DNA of 64,000 nucleotides from Candidatus Melainabacteria bacterium (GTDB lineage: Bacteria > Cyanobacteriota > Vampirovibrionia > Obscuribacterales > Obscuribacteraceae). A program made the position numbers and the translations under genes. The notes under the pieces are model-generated. The model made no database searches and was not told the DNA's origin. It worked only from the letters and a program-made list of their open reading frames with translations. The stretch lies in the NCBI GenBank assembly GCA_027451745.1, contig DAIDIP010000010.1, forward strand, positions 46,906-110,905, in the 5' to 3' direction. Positions 25,841-35,637 of the stretch are shown here, piece after piece (within the stretch, counting starts at the first letter, position 1; every line of letters starts with the position of its first letter).

Positions 25841-26380
25841 TTATTGTAAATAGGTCTTGCCGACTGCAAGCTGTATTCGTCCGTACATTTGCGCACACTG
25901 TTGCGGCTCAAACCAGCGAGCATGGTATGCAACACGAATTCGATCCCACTGAGCGCCGGTAGGATTGATCCTGTTGTTGTGATTTTCGAGGAGGATGGCA
26001 TAGATCTCCCCCAGGCGCATAGCAACGAGGCGGTCGCCCGGCTTGCCATCCTCGTCTGCGGCAAGAAGCCAACAAAAGCCACAATTCTCTGGAACTCGCA
26101 TCAATTCATAGGCATCAAGATCGTCGTATTCCTGTCCCGAAAATGGCACTCGCCTGATGACGAAGTTAGAGCCAAGTGCCTCGCCCTTGCTGATAGTGCA
26201 GTGGTGTAGTGGTGGCTTGCCCTTCAAATTCATGAACTTGCGCAAGTAAACAGTCTTTGGTTGCTTGACTCCCTTAGGCAGACCCAGGAGCTCGGCGCTC
26301 AACACGCCCAGAAACTCCGGCTCCAACGTGGTGAGCCACTCTCGACCGTCGATGAAGTTAGCGACGCCTGTCTTCGACAT
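25841..26380 (-). CDS. Hypothetical protein, island F
   Basis: 179 residues from the ATG at 26380, placed by GGAGGAG six bases upstream. No family recognised. Contains HHCTISKGEALGSNFVIRRV, CGFCWLLAADEDGKPGDRL and a region with several Trp, Cys and Gln (YHARWFEPQQCAQMYG), so it is likely a compact folded soluble protein. GC-rich codons. About 220 bases separate it from the second island F gene on the same strand. Confidence 0.68.
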   Translation of the reverse strand: MSKTGVANFIDGREWLTTLEPEFLGVLSAELLGLPKGVKQPKTVYLRKFMNLKGKPPLHHCTISKGEALGSNFVIRRVPFSGQEYDDLDAYELMRVPENCGFCWLLAADEDGKPGDRLVAMRLGEIYAILLENHNNRINPTGAQWDRIRVAYHARWFEPQQCAQMYGRIQLAVGKTYLQ

Positions 26381-26816
26381 GTTCTTCTCCTCCTCGTACA
26401 GCAACCAAAGCGGCTTATCGCACTGGACACTCGTCCATGGATAAAATCGCGTTATAGTTGCTGTGTATTGCTGACTTTTGGGAAGGATGATTGGACCAGG
26501 GATGCAATTTCAAACTGTCAGATCGCTAGATGACAAATCAAGCAAGAGCTGGAGAATATATTCACTTTGTTAATAGCCCCTAATATCCATCCACAGCGGA
26601 TATTTTGGTCAAAAGAAAGAGCATTTGGGTGCGAATCTAATTAATTGAAAATGTCTTACATGAGCAATTAGTTATCCAGTAGGTAAAATTAAAGAGAGAT
26701 GTAAAGATTAACACTGCTCGCGCTAGCATCTCTTTACAATTTACAAAAATATCTGTTTAGATCAGTTAAAATTACAAAACGATAGAATTTTCTAGGCTCT
26801 AGATAAGCAGTTTGCG
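26381..26816. other. Intergenic: island F leader, then AT-rich DNA upstream of adhE
   Basis: GC-rich up to about 26540, then AT-rich. Contains a GCTCGCGCTAGC repeat (26716) and a TAAAAT box at 26766 as a possible adhE promoter. No gene seen. Confidence 0.45.
26716..26727. repeat. Dispersed repeat GCTCGCGCTAGC
   Basis: Right flank of island F. Confidence 0.5.
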
Positions 26817-29504
26817 ATGCCAACCACAATAACTGAACAAGACCTCGGCTTAATGGATCAAGTAAATAGTCTCGCTAGAAAAGCAAGGCTTGCTGCTGCA
26901 GTTTTCAGTCAATACAGTCAAGAACAAGTAGACAATATAGTCAAAGCAATGACTATTGCGGCAATTAATGCTGCTCAAGATTTAGCTGTATCAGCTTGCG
27001 AAGAAACAAAGATGGGTTTGGTTGAAGACAAAATCCAAAAAAATCTTGTTGCTTCAGAATTTCAATTTCATCAAATTCGCAACAAAAAAACTGTTGGCAT
27101 TATAAAAGAATTTCCCGAAGATAATATGGTGGAAGTAGCTGAGCCAATCGGTGTAATTCTTGCTCTCTCGCCTGTTACAAATCCTACGTCTACAATTATC
27201 TTTAAAAGTATCGCTTGTGCAAAGACTAGAAATAGCATTATTTTCAGCCCACATCTTATGGCTGCTGATTGCAGTAATAAAGCAGCAAGAATTGTTTATG
27301 AGGCAGCATTGGCTGCCGGTGCGCCTCGCGATTTTATTACCTGGATAGACAAATCGCCACGCTTGCGCCGTGTAACTGAACTGCTTATGGCGCATCCAGA
27401 AGTTGATTTGGTTTTTGCTACTGGCGGTACGCATATGGTAAAGGCCGCTTACAGCTCTGGCAAACCAGCTATTGGTGTAGGTTCTGGTAATACACCGGTA
27501 TATGTGCACAAAAGTGCAAATATTACTGCGGCTGCTACAGATATTATTATTTCCAAAACTTTCGATAATGGCACTGAATGTCCATCTGAACAAACTTTGA
27601 TTATTGATGATGAAATTTCAGATCAATTGCTGAGTGAATTCAAGCGTTTAGGTTGCCATGTTTGCAGTGCAGAAGAAGTTGATAAAGTGGCCGAAACAGT
27701 TATTGATGCTCGTACTGGCGGTATGAATTACAAGTATGTTGGTCAGCCAGCAAATCTTATTGCTGAGCATTCTGGTTTTACAGTTCCAGCGGATAGCAAA
27801 ATATTATTGTGTCCTATGCTTGGTGAATTAAGACGGCATAAACTGGTTGTGGAAAAACTTATGCCTGTGCTTGGTTATGTGACTGTGCATAGTGACCAAG
27901 AAGGCATAAACAGAGCTTTGGATATAAATTATGCTGGCGGGACTGGACACACAGCAGGTATATTTGCTGACGATGAAAGTGTAATAGCAAATTTTTCTGA
28001 AGCAATAAATGCTGGACGCATTATTATAAATAGCCCTACTTCTATAGGCGGTTTAGGCGGCGTTTATAACAACTTAAATACAACACTTTCATTTGGTTGC
28101 GGTACAGGTGGCGGTAATATCACCACGGACAATGTTGGTATTTCAAACCTAATCAATTACAAACGCGTACCCAGACGTAGTAATTTTATTATGAGTTTTC
28201 AGACAACCAAAAATCTTTACATCAATCCTGGTAGCCTTGATCATTTACGCGAACTTAAAACAAAAACTGCTTTTATAGTCACTTCCAAATCAGCCGCTAA
28301 ACGTGGCCACCTTGCTTTAGTGACTGAACGTTTGCCTGCTCATACACGCGTTGATACGTTTAGCGAAATTGATGCAGAGCCTGATTTTGACACTATTGCC
28401 AGAGCAATAAAAAGAATGAAGCAAAGTCCACCAGACACAATTATTGCTTTGGGTGGTGGTTCGGTAATAGATGCAGCAAAAATTATTCGTTTATTCTATG
28501 AACATCCAAATTTAAATCTAGCCGAAGTAGCAGTGAGCTTCTTGGATTTTAGACACAGATTAGCTGTATTTCCTCAGGAAACTTCAATTCAACTAGTAGC
28601 CATTCCTACCACATCAGGAACAGGGTCAGAAGTAACACCATTTGCGGTGCTAAGTTTGCATGATGGCGAGGATCCTATAAGCTTAAATGTGGGCACGGCT
28701 GACGAGCACAAAACAAGTGCGCAAAAACGAAAAGTTTCTCTAATCGATCAAGTTTTATTGCCTGATATAGCCATTATAGATGCGAATCTCACCAAGACTC
28801 TACCAAAAGATATTACTGTTGATTCAGCCGTAGACGCCCTTACACATTCTTTAGAATCTCTAGTTTCTTCTTTTGCTTCTGACTATACAGATGGTTTAGC
28901 GCTTGAAGCGATGCGCTTAATTCTAGAAGCACTGCCAGCTGTTTTAGAAAATCCAAGTAATGTTTTATTGCGACACAAACTACATAATGCTGCCTGTTTA
29001 GCTGGAATGGCAATTGGCAATGCCTCAGTAGGATTGAATCATGCTTTAGCCCATAGTCTTGGAGTTGTATTTGGTATTCCACACGGAAGAGCCAACGGTG
29101 TTTTCTTGTTGTCTACCTTGCCTCATAATGCAAAAATTCCTACGAAGTTTACAGCTGTTTCTTCTTATCCTTTATGGATAGCAGATGAAAAATATGCTCG
29201 CGCGGCTCAGTTCCTTAATCTGCCTGTTGATGAAAAAGCAGAGAAAGGAAGTAGTCGTGAGGGGCTCAAACAAGCTTTAATTGTTGCTTTGCGCAGAGCG
29301 GTATTTGATTTGCTGCAATCGTGCGGACAACCTAAGTCTATTGCTGAACTTGGTATAAGCGAACAACAGTTCCAGAAAGAATTACCTAAATTAGTACGTT
29401 TGGCTTTCGAAGATTTAAGCTTGCGCACTAATCCAAGCTTACCCTTGCAAGAAGAAGTAGCTCAATTGTTTGTTGAAGCTTATCCACCAAGATCCAGACC
29501 ATAA
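26817..29504 (+). CDS. adhE: Bifunctional aldehyde/alcohol dehydrogenase
   Basis: 895 residues, the full AdhE size. The N-terminal half is a CoA-acylating aldehyde dehydrogenase: EPIGVILALSPVTNPTST, GVGSGNTPVYV, and the catalytic cysteine about residue 255 in NGTECPSEQ. The C-terminal half is an iron alcohol dehydrogenase: IIALGGGSVIDAAKI, PTTSGTGSEVTPFAV, DALTHSLESLVS, and the iron-binding HALAHSLGVVFGIPHG. It turns acetyl-CoA to ethanol with two NADH. With ackA 5 kb away it points to fermentation or microoxic metabolism alongside the respiratory genes. Confidence 0.95.
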   Translation: MPTTITEQDLGLMDQVNSLARKARLAAAVFSQYSQEQVDNIVKAMTIAAINAAQDLAVSACEETKMGLVEDKIQKNLVASEFQFHQIRNKKTVGIIKEFPEDNMVEVAEPIGVILALSPVTNPTSTIIFKSIACAKTRNSIIFSPHLMAADCSNKAARIVYEAALAAGAPRDFITWIDKSPRLRRVTELLMAHPEVDLVFATGGTHMVKAAYSSGKPAIGVGSGNTPVYVHKSANITAAATDIIISKTFDNGTECPSEQTLIIDDEISDQLLSEFKRLGCHVCSAEEVDKVAETVIDARTGGMNYKYVGQPANLIAEHSGFTVPADSKILLCPMLGELRRHKLVVEKLMPVLGYVTVHSDQEGINRALDINYAGGTGHTAGIFADDESVIANFSEAINAGRIIINSPTSIGGLGGVYNNLNTTLSFGCGTGGGNITTDNVGISNLINYKRVPRRSNFIMSFQTTKNLYINPGSLDHLRELKTKTAFIVTSKSAAKRGHLALVTERLPAHTRVDTFSEIDAEPDFDTIARAIKRMKQSPPDTIIALGGGSVIDAAKIIRLFYEHPNLNLAEVAVSFLDFRHRLAVFPQETSIQLVAIPTTSGTGSEVTPFAVLSLHDGEDPISLNVGTADEHKTSAQKRKVSLIDQVLLPDIAIIDANLTKTLPKDITVDSAVDALTHSLESLVSSFASDYTDGLALEAMRLILEALPAVLENPSNVLLRHKLHNAACLAGMAIGNASVGLNHALAHSLGVVFGIPHGRANGVFLLSTLPHNAKIPTKFTAVSSYPLWIADEKYARAAQFLNLPVDEKAEKGSSREGLKQALIVALRRAVFDLLQSCGQPKSIAELGISEQQFQKELPKLVRLAFEDLSLRTNPSLPLQEEVAQLFVEAYPPRSRP

Positions 29505-29541
29505 TTTTCTGACAGTAATGGTCAGATATAGAAGAACAAAA

Positions 29542-29856
29542 ATGAAAAAAGATAACGAAAAAGAACATAATCGCCATAAAATTGTCGGCAGCTTATTACG
29601 CAATGACGAAGCGCTAGAAAAAGTTATTGCTTCTGGCAAAAACGTAGTTGTTGATTTTAGCCAGTGCAATTTTATTTCTGTGGCTGGTCTAGAATGGCTT
29701 GAAAGTATGCTTTTGAAAGCCGGTTCAGGCAAGGCAAAAGTCAATTTTGTTGATATACCTCCAACTTTGTACAAGGTATTCAAAGTGGCGCGCATTCCTA
29801 GTATTTTAGATGCTTGTGGATCGCCAATTGTATCTTCAGTCAATCCTAATTGCTAA
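29542..29856 (+). CDS. STAS-domain protein
   Basis: 104 residues from the ATG at 29542 (29518 is also possible). The domain reads KNVVVDFSQCNFISVAGLEWLESMLLKAG, the core of anti-sigma-factor-antagonist/STAS proteins. Where SpoIIAA-type proteins have D-S-S-G-L with a phosphorylated serine, this has S-V-A-G-L, so the phospho-site appears to be lost. It may be a constitutive partner-binding or lipid-transport (MlaB-like) STAS protein. It starts 37 bases after adhE. Confidence 0.75.
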   Translation: MKKDNEKEHNRHKIVGSLLRNDEALEKVIASGKNVVVDFSQCNFISVAGLEWLESMLLKAGSGKAKVNFVDIPPTLYKVFKVARIPSILDACGSPIVSSVNPNC

Positions 29857-30004
29857 AAGTATTACGGGCTCAACTTACCGGCTACGTCTAAACGCGCGAC
29901 ACAGTACTTGGACAGACTTTTATTACTGTACCGATACTCCATAGTCCGGGATTTCTCCTGTTGCACCACAGTGTGGAACATTGTTTCTCATCTGCAAGGG
30001 AAAA

Positions 30005-30074
30005 GACAAATAGAAAGCAAAAAGAAGGAGAAAATGAAAAAGCGCGAGGCGACCGATTTCTCGGTCGCCTCGCG
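30005..30074 (-). terminator. Intrinsic terminator of island G gene
   Basis: Perfect 14-bp stem CGCGAGGCGACCGA/TCGGTCGCCTCGCG (30043-30056, 30061-30074) with a four-base loop, followed on the minus strand by a T/C-rich tail of about 38 bases. Confidence 0.9.
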
Positions 30075-30110
30075 GGCGTATCGAGATGGTTTGCAAGCCA
30101 GCAGGAGGGA

Positions 30111-31031
30111 CTATTTTTTCACCTCCGGCTTCTTCCCTTGTTGTTTCACTCCCGGCGTCAAGGTTCCCTTGCCGCCGGGAGCGCCAGGCTTACCATTGCC
30201 CCCTTTACCCGCCTGGAGTTTGGCGGGGGCAGGATTGATGGCGTTCGCTTTGGCCTGTGCTGCCGCAATGGCCTCATCCGACCTCTTCTTGCGTGCTGCG
30301 ACAGCTTCCCTTTTCTTCTTGGCGGCAGTGCGACCTTCCTTCGAGAAGAAGGCAAGAATGGGCTCCAAGAAACCCCCTTTCTTTTGAGCCTTAACCGACG
30401 CCACCGCCTGTGGAGGCGGAGCAGTGCGCGGCGGAGGGTTTCCCTTGAGATCGACGACTTCTCCCCGGGAAGGCATGTCTTTGGTCTTCGGCGCTGCCTT
30501 CCTTGCTGCTTGTGGCTCGTTGCCTGCCACAGAGCCCTTATAAACTGCGTTGATGGCAGCCTGGACTTCGGGAGGGAGGTCGCTCATGTTACTAGTTTGC
30601 AACGTTGGATCGAGCGTAAAACTGTTGTCCTCCTCGCCGGTGGGAGCAAGTGGCACTGGGGGTATCGCGGGGTCGTAGGCTGGGGACGACCTGATCGAGT
30701 TAAGGATCGCCTCGATCGTCTTGAGCCCGCTGGCGTTGGACCAGACATCCAAGGGAGCACCTTCCAGCTCGTAAAGCCTATTGCCGCTGGCGGTTTCAAG
30801 ACAGATCCTGCCGTCGACTGCAACCAGTCCAGTGATGGGCGAAGTGCTCAGAACTTCGCCTCCTTTGACACCTGGATAGTCATAGAACTCGCCGACAAGG
30901 GACGCACCTTTGACGGCGCCGAGTAAGGGCTTGGTGCGCGGATCGACTCCGTTCTGTTGCTCTGGGGCGGTTCGACACTCATTGAAACTGCTGCGCTTAA
31001 CGCGCACGATGGGACGGGGATTTGCCGGCAT
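30111..31031 (-). CDS. Hypothetical protein with basic Ala/Lys/Pro-rich tail, island G
   Basis: 306 residues. GGGAGGTG lies about six bases before the ATG. The N-terminal half has beta-type sequence (GEVLSTSPITGLVAVDGRI, NRLYELEGAPLDVW); the C-terminal half is low complexity, rich in Ala, Lys and Pro (AAKKKREAVAARKKRSDEA, ending in GVKQQGKKPEVKK), strongly basic and probably disordered, as in nucleic-acid-binding tails. No family recognised. Confidence 0.7.
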   Translation of the reverse strand: MPANPRPIVRVKRSSFNECRTAPEQQNGVDPRTKPLLGAVKGASLVGEFYDYPGVKGGEVLSTSPITGLVAVDGRICLETASGNRLYELEGAPLDVWSNASGLKTIEAILNSIRSSPAYDPAIPPVPLAPTGEEDNSFTLDPTLQTSNMSDLPPEVQAAINAVYKGSVAGNEPQAARKAAPKTKDMPSRGEVVDLKGNPPPRTAPPPQAVASVKAQKKGGFLEPILAFFSKEGRTAAKKKREAVAARKKRSDEAIAAAQAKANAINPAPAKLQAGKGGNGKPGAPGGKGTLTPGVKQQGKKPEVKK

Positions 31032-31360
31032 GGAACACCTCCCTCAAACGATCCAGCGAGTCAACACACTGCGACACGCCGCAGCGACGTAAAGAGCACA
31101 GCAGGCTTTCCACTACGCTCCCGCGATAGTGTTCCTAAAAGCCTTACTTGACTGCCTACTGTGTTCTACTAACCAAAAATCGAATGACAAACTACCACTA
31201 AATTGACAGCTTCGGCAGGGCGGAGTCAAGATCACAACTAAAAGCTCTGTATTGCTCAAATTCTTATACTTAGGAGCTTTCGCAGTTCAACACTGCATCT
31301 CTTTTACCGTCTGAGAGAACTTTAAATAGTCTGACAGAATTAATCCAATTGCAACAGACT

Positions 31361-31379
31361 GCGCTAGTTAGCGCTAGCG
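31361..31379. repeat. Dispersed repeat GCGCTAGTTAGCGCTAGCG
   Basis: Two GCGCTAG units in tandem, right flank of island G. Confidence 0.6.
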
Positions 31380-31433
31380 ATACAAAAGCATCACAAGATA
31401 AATTCTCTTGGCATTGATAATAATGCACTCTGC

Positions 31434-31439
31434 TAAAAT
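31434..31439 (+). promoter_or_regulatory. Candidate -10 box (TAAAAT), near-leaderless
   Basis: GCTAAAAT ends ten bases before the ATG of the ABC ATPase gene; no ribosome site between. Confidence 0.4.
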
Positions 31440-31449
31440 ACTTCTCATT

Positions 31450-32433
31450 ATGGAAAATGTATCAGCTATCAAAGCAATTGATTTAACTAAGCATTTTGGT
31501 AAGCGCGTTGCTGTCGACCGATTGAATATTGATATTCACCCAGGCGAGCTTTATGCATTGCTTGGAGATAACGGGGCTGGCAAAACTACTACATTGAACA
31601 TGCTCACCACTCTTCTTAAACCAAGTGCTGGAGAGTTTTATATATGCGGCTATAACGGCATCACACATAGCGAAGACACTAAAGGTGTTTTTAGTGTAGT
31701 CTCGCAAGATGTAGCAATTTACAATGAGCTTACAGCTTATGAAAATTTGCAATTTATTGCTTCTCTTTATGGTCTAGAGAAAGAAAAAGCACAAGTGCGT
31801 ATTCAAGAACTACTTGCTCAGGCAGATTTAAGTGATAGGGCTAATGATCTTGTCAGCACTTTTTCTGGTGGCATGCAGCGCAAATTAACAATAGCCATTG
31901 CTTTGTTGCATAAACCAGCAGTACTGTTTATGGATGAGCCAACAGTAGGGCTAGACCCAGCGGCAAGAAGGCAAATCTGGGCAACATTATCTAATTTGCG
32001 TGAAGAGGGCGTGACTATTCTTCTTACTACACACTATTTGGAAGAAGCAGAAATATTAGCCGATCGCATAGGCATTATTCGTCAGGGGAAACTTGTAGCC
32101 GAAGGCACAATTGATGAATTGAGAGACAGAATCAAAGCCATTCGCAATGTTGAGGTGCGTCTAGATAAGCGGCTGGCAATTGAAGAAATAAATACAAAAA
32201 TTGCTCATGCCCACAGTATCCTCAATATGCAAGTTAGTTATGATAATGTGCATAATACAATTTTATTTGTGCAAAGCGAAGAAACAAAAAATGGCACTAA
32301 GTTGATCTCCTGCCTGGAACATGTTCTTAGTTGGCTTAAAGAAGAAAATATGACCTTTACTAGCTTTTCTACCAATGAACCTAGCTTAGAAGAAGTTTTT
32401 CTTGCTATGACAAAACAAGCTGTGACTGCATGA
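31450..32433 (+). CDS. ABC transporter ATP-binding protein
   Basis: 327 residues from the ATG at 31450. Walker A GDNGAGKTT (Asp in place of the usual Pro), Q-loop VVSQD, signature FSGGMQRKL, Walker B VLFMDEPTVGLD, switch His in TTHY. The C-terminal extension after 230 is typical of DrrA/CcmA-like drug or lipid exporters. It pairs with the permease that overlaps it by four bases. Confidence 0.93.
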   Translation: MENVSAIKAIDLTKHFGKRVAVDRLNIDIHPGELYALLGDNGAGKTTTLNMLTTLLKPSAGEFYICGYNGITHSEDTKGVFSVVSQDVAIYNELTAYENLQFIASLYGLEKEKAQVRIQELLAQADLSDRANDLVSTFSGGMQRKLTIAIALLHKPAVLFMDEPTVGLDPAARRQIWATLSNLREEGVTILLTTHYLEEAEILADRIGIIRQGKLVAEGTIDELRDRIKAIRNVEVRLDKRLAIEEINTKIAHAHSILNMQVSYDNVHNTILFVQSEETKNGTKLISCLEHVLSWLKEENMTFTSFSTNEPSLEEVFLAMTKQAVTA

Positions 32434-33473
32434 AACAAATTTTTTCTATAATGCACAAAGATATTTTGCAATGGACAAGACGTCCTTTGTATTTTATTTC
32501 TAGTGTATTATTAGCGGTGCTAATTATTTCGGTTGTGGGCAACACACTGTCTGGAGCTACTGATATGCCTTTTGGGCTTTATGATCCAGCGGCAGTAAGC
32601 AGCCTAGCTAAACGTCTTAATGACACTAAACGCTTTCATGTTTTTAATTATGATAATTTAGCCAAAGCAAAAGAAGATTTGCGCGTTCATAAAATAATTG
32701 CTCTAGCCAACGTGTCTCAAGATCCGCTTGAAGATTCAGTGCAAATTTTAACTGAAGGACATAATCCACTTATAGACAATCAAATTGCTATGGGTTTAAT
32801 TACCGCACTAACTAGCAAGGCTAGTAATTTAAGTTTAGATATAAGTACGGCTTCGCTTTATCCAGTCAAAGTCTCATTGAGAGATTTTATAACTCCTGGT
32901 TTAGTGGCTTATTTGTGTTACGTTTTGGCCGCCATGAATCTTGGTTTTTCTTGGATTTATGAATGGATGGAAAAAACATACAGACAAATAATACTGGCGC
33001 CTAATGGACTGCAAGCAGTAATTACAGCCAAAACACTTACAGTCACCGCAGAAGCATCAATGGTTTTGTGGTTAGCAATGGCGATAACTTCGCCATTGTC
33101 TGGCTTTACTCTTGGACATAATTTGCTTAGCCTGGCTGGATGCACGCTCATATCTACATTTACTTATACATGTATTGGTTTGACCGCTGCTTGTTTATTG
33201 AAGACTATTAGAATTTATACAATGACAGTATCAATTGCTGGTGTAGCTTTGATGTTTATGAGTGGCGTAGTAATTCCTGTAGAAGCTATGCCCGCCTGGG
33301 AACAGTTTTGTGCCCGCCTGTTTCCCATGTATTATTCAGCCGATGCTTTTAAAGGTGCGATGCTCGACTTTCCCTGTAACTATAACCGCGATTTAATGGT
33401 ATTGTTAATCTGGGCTTGCAGCGGCTTGCTTATATCTACAATACTGCTGCAAAGGCGCAAAGCACAGCTATAA
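32430..33473 (+). CDS. ABC-2 type transporter permease
   Basis: 347 residues: one N-terminal membrane helix (LYFISSVLLAVLIISVV), an external domain of about 130 residues, then about five helices (LVAYLCYVLAAMNLGFSW, FTYTCIGLTAACLL, VSIAGVALMFMSGVVI). The pattern is that of ABC-2/DrrB-like exporters. ATGA overlap with the ATPase gene indicates coupled translation. Confidence 0.9.
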   Translation: MKQIFSIMHKDILQWTRRPLYFISSVLLAVLIISVVGNTLSGATDMPFGLYDPAAVSSLAKRLNDTKRFHVFNYDNLAKAKEDLRVHKIIALANVSQDPLEDSVQILTEGHNPLIDNQIAMGLITALTSKASNLSLDISTASLYPVKVSLRDFITPGLVAYLCYVLAAMNLGFSWIYEWMEKTYRQIILAPNGLQAVITAKTLTVTAEASMVLWLAMAITSPLSGFTLGHNLLSLAGCTLISTFTYTCIGLTAACLLKTIRIYTMTVSIAGVALMFMSGVVIPVEAMPAWEQFCARLFPMYYSADAFKGAMLDFPCNYNRDLMVLLIWACSGLLISTILLQRRKAQL

Positions 33474-33499
33474 TTGTGTGGTTAAGACTGGTGATTAGA

Positions 33500-34174
33500 A
33501 TGGAAAGAAGACAGTTTTTTGGTGTCACTTTTTTAGCGCTTACAATATTGTCTTGCGCTGACACGCTTTTGTCAGTACAACCAGCTCAAGGACAAACCGG
33601 CAAAGAAACTATTGATGCTTTAGTAAAAACATTGGCAGGTTTGCAAATAAACAAATCAGGTATTAGCTCTCCCCAATTGGCTGAAGTAGCTAAATATATT
33701 GATTATCAAACAATGGCCGAACAAGCATTAGGAAATAAAGAATGGCAGCAATTGAACACAACACAAAGAAAAATATATTTGCAGAGCTTTAAATCTTTAG
33801 TAGAGCACAGATACTATAAGCGGTGGCATAAAATTTTTTCTAAAAGCAAAATCGCCTATGAAAATGAAGACAAAACCGCAACAAGAAAAGACAATGAAAT
33901 TATGGTGAAGACAGCTCTTAGTGTCGACAAAGACACAAAGGTGGTTATCTGGACGCTAACAGCACAACAACCAAAAGTAATCAATCTCGCCGTCGATGAC
34001 AGAGATATATTGAACAAGGTGCAATCACGCTTTCAAGGAAAAATAGCTCGGGCAGGCGTGCCCGCATTTCTTGCCTGGTTGCAGAATAAAGCCAAACAAT
34101 CTTCGGATACAGATGAAGACAATCTGAGCGCTGAAGATAATAGGCAGATCCACCAAATCTCAAAAAGTAACTGA
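33500..34174 (+). CDS. MlaC/Ttg2-like phospholipid-binding protein
   Basis: 224 residues from the ATG at 33500. The signal MERRQFFGVTFLALTILSC may be a lipoprotein signal. The domain has the MlaC pattern: YIDYQTMAEQALGNKEW, QRKIYLQSFKSLVEHRYY, then a late strand VINLAVDDRDIL. Probably carries lipids across the periplasm. It follows the ABC exporter genes by 26 bases, so an operon is plausible, although MlaC normally works with MlaFEDB importers rather than ABC-2 exporters. Confidence 0.75.
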   Translation: MERRQFFGVTFLALTILSCADTLLSVQPAQGQTGKETIDALVKTLAGLQINKSGISSPQLAEVAKYIDYQTMAEQALGNKEWQQLNTTQRKIYLQSFKSLVEHRYYKRWHKIFSKSKIAYENEDKTATRKDNEIMVKTALSVDKDTKVVIWTLTAQQPKVINLAVDDRDILNKVQSRFQGKIARAGVPAFLAWLQNKAKQSSDTDEDNLSAEDNRQIHQISKSN

Positions 34175-34305
34175 CGGCTTTCGTACATAGTTCGCAGTCC
34201 ATATTCCGTAAACTTAACCATGCCAGAATCGAAAAATGCTAGATTCTTCTGCTTTTGGGGTCTAACTTTAGCGCCATACACGCGTCCTGAATCAAAACCT
34301 GCGTG

Positions 34306-35511
34306 TTAGTTTATTGCTAACGATTGCTGAGCAATTGCCCAGTCTTCTTGCGCGTTAATGACAAATATTTTTGTTAGCGACGATGGTGACGAAATTTCTT
34401 TGGCAATTGAGTTTTCGCCATTTTTATTCTTGTTGATATTTTTATTGGCTTCTTTATCTAATTTTAGATCCAAAAATTCCAGTCCAGACATTGCCTTTTC
34501 ACGGACAAGAAAAGAATTCTCGCCAATACCAGCAGTAAAAACAAGTGCGTCTAGTTTTGGTAAACTGGCTCGCATTGCACATATTGATGAGCGCAAACGA
34601 TCAATGAACATATCAAATGCTAATTGGGCCATCTTGCTATTCTCATTTTTATTTTGCATTTGCTCTATGATTTTTTTCATATCGCTTATTTTGGCAATAC
34701 CTTTTAAACCAGAGTTTTTATTGAGATTAGTTTCTAGCTCGTTTACCGTCATTATTTTATTTTGCAGTAAATAAATCAAAATACCAGGATCTATTGAGCC
34801 TGAGCGGCTAGACATCATTAGTCCTTCCATTGGGGTAAAGCCCATAGTGGTGTTAACACTTTTGCCATTGTGCACAGCAGCTAAAGAACAGCCGCTCCCT
34901 AAATGACATACGATCAAAGAAAGAGTAGAAATATCTTTTTGAAGAGCATGGGCGGCTTGTTTGGCGCAGTATTCATGATTGATGCCATGAAAGCCAAAAC
35001 GTTGAATATCATATTCTTCAAACCATTCATATGGGATGGAATATGTTTTCACTACTTCAGGCAATGTGCGGTGGAAGGCTGTGTCAAAAACGGCAACTTG
35101 TTTTGCGTTTGGCAGTATTTTTTCTATAGCTTTAATTTGCGCTGAACTTACTTTGTTGTGCAAAGGTGCTAAAGGAATATATTTTTCTATGTCTTTTTGT
35201 ACTTGCTCATCTATTAAAGTGGCTTTATTGTATTTGCTGCAGCCATGTACTATACGATGACCAACAATGTCTATATTTGAAGCAATTGCTCCTTCTTTAG
35301 TTTGGCTACCATTAATTATAGGCGTCAAAGTTTTAGCTAGAACATTGTTCCAGTCTACAGTGTCTAAGCTAGCTGAGGGAAATTCGGCTTCGGTTCGCCA
35401 AATAGGGGCTTGTGGCGCAATTTGATTGCGCGCATTTTCAGCCAATTTATAGAAAGAAATTTTTTCGCTGCTAGAGCCGGCATTTATCACTAGGATATTG
35501 GAATATGTCAT
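34306..35511 (-). CDS. ackA: Acetate kinase
   Basis: 401 residues. NAGSSSEKISFY at the start (usually SSLK), VGHRIVHG with catalytic Arg, VFDTAFHRTLP with catalytic Asp, CHLGSGCSLAAV (phosphate loop), GSIDPG and the FTAGIGEN motif. Makes ATP and acetate from acetyl phosphate. pta is not beside it. Likely partner of adhE in mixed fermentation. Confidence 0.95.
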   Translation of the reverse strand: MTYSNILVINAGSSSEKISFYKLAENARNQIAPQAPIWRTEAEFPSASLDTVDWNNVLAKTLTPIINGSQTKEGAIASNIDIVGHRIVHGCSKYNKATLIDEQVQKDIEKYIPLAPLHNKVSSAQIKAIEKILPNAKQVAVFDTAFHRTLPEVVKTYSIPYEWFEEYDIQRFGFHGINHEYCAKQAAHALQKDISTLSLIVCHLGSGCSLAAVHNGKSVNTTMGFTPMEGLMMSSRSGSIDPGILIYLLQNKIMTVNELETNLNKNSGLKGIAKISDMKKIIEQMQNKNENSKMAQLAFDMFIDRLRSSICAMRASLPKLDALVFTAGIGENSFLVREKAMSGLEFLDLKLDKEANKNINKNKNGENSIAKEISSPSSLTKIFVINAQEDWAIAQQSLAIN

Positions 35512-35557
35512 AGGTCCGCCAAAAGAGAGCCCTATAAGAGCGTCTAGGAAGCATCAT

Positions 35558-35588
35558 TGAAATTATGGCATAAGATTCCATAATTTCA
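35558..35588 (-). terminator. Hairpin between rpsA and ackA
   Basis: Perfect 11-bp stem TGAAATTATGG/CCATAATTTCA, nine-base loop, 50 bases past the rpsA stop; weak T-run. Confidence 0.55.
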
Positions 35589-35637
35589 GGGTTAATTTTG
35601 TCAAGGACTCTGAGTTATGCGTTTATCTAGCGGCCAA

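Larger units (their letters stand above)
31032..31449. other. Intergenic: island G leader, then AT-rich DNA upstream of ABC genes
   Basis: GC-rich to about 31150, then AT-rich; holds a GCGCTAG repeat at 31361 and the TAAAAT box at 31434. No gene seen. Confidence 0.45.

Noticed and set aside
29961..30926. Long plus-strand frame of 321 codons opposite the island G gene
   Set aside because: It is the GC-rich antisense of the 30111-31031 gene; rich in Arg/Cys/His/Trp, no start signal, while the minus-strand gene has a strong ribosome site and terminator.
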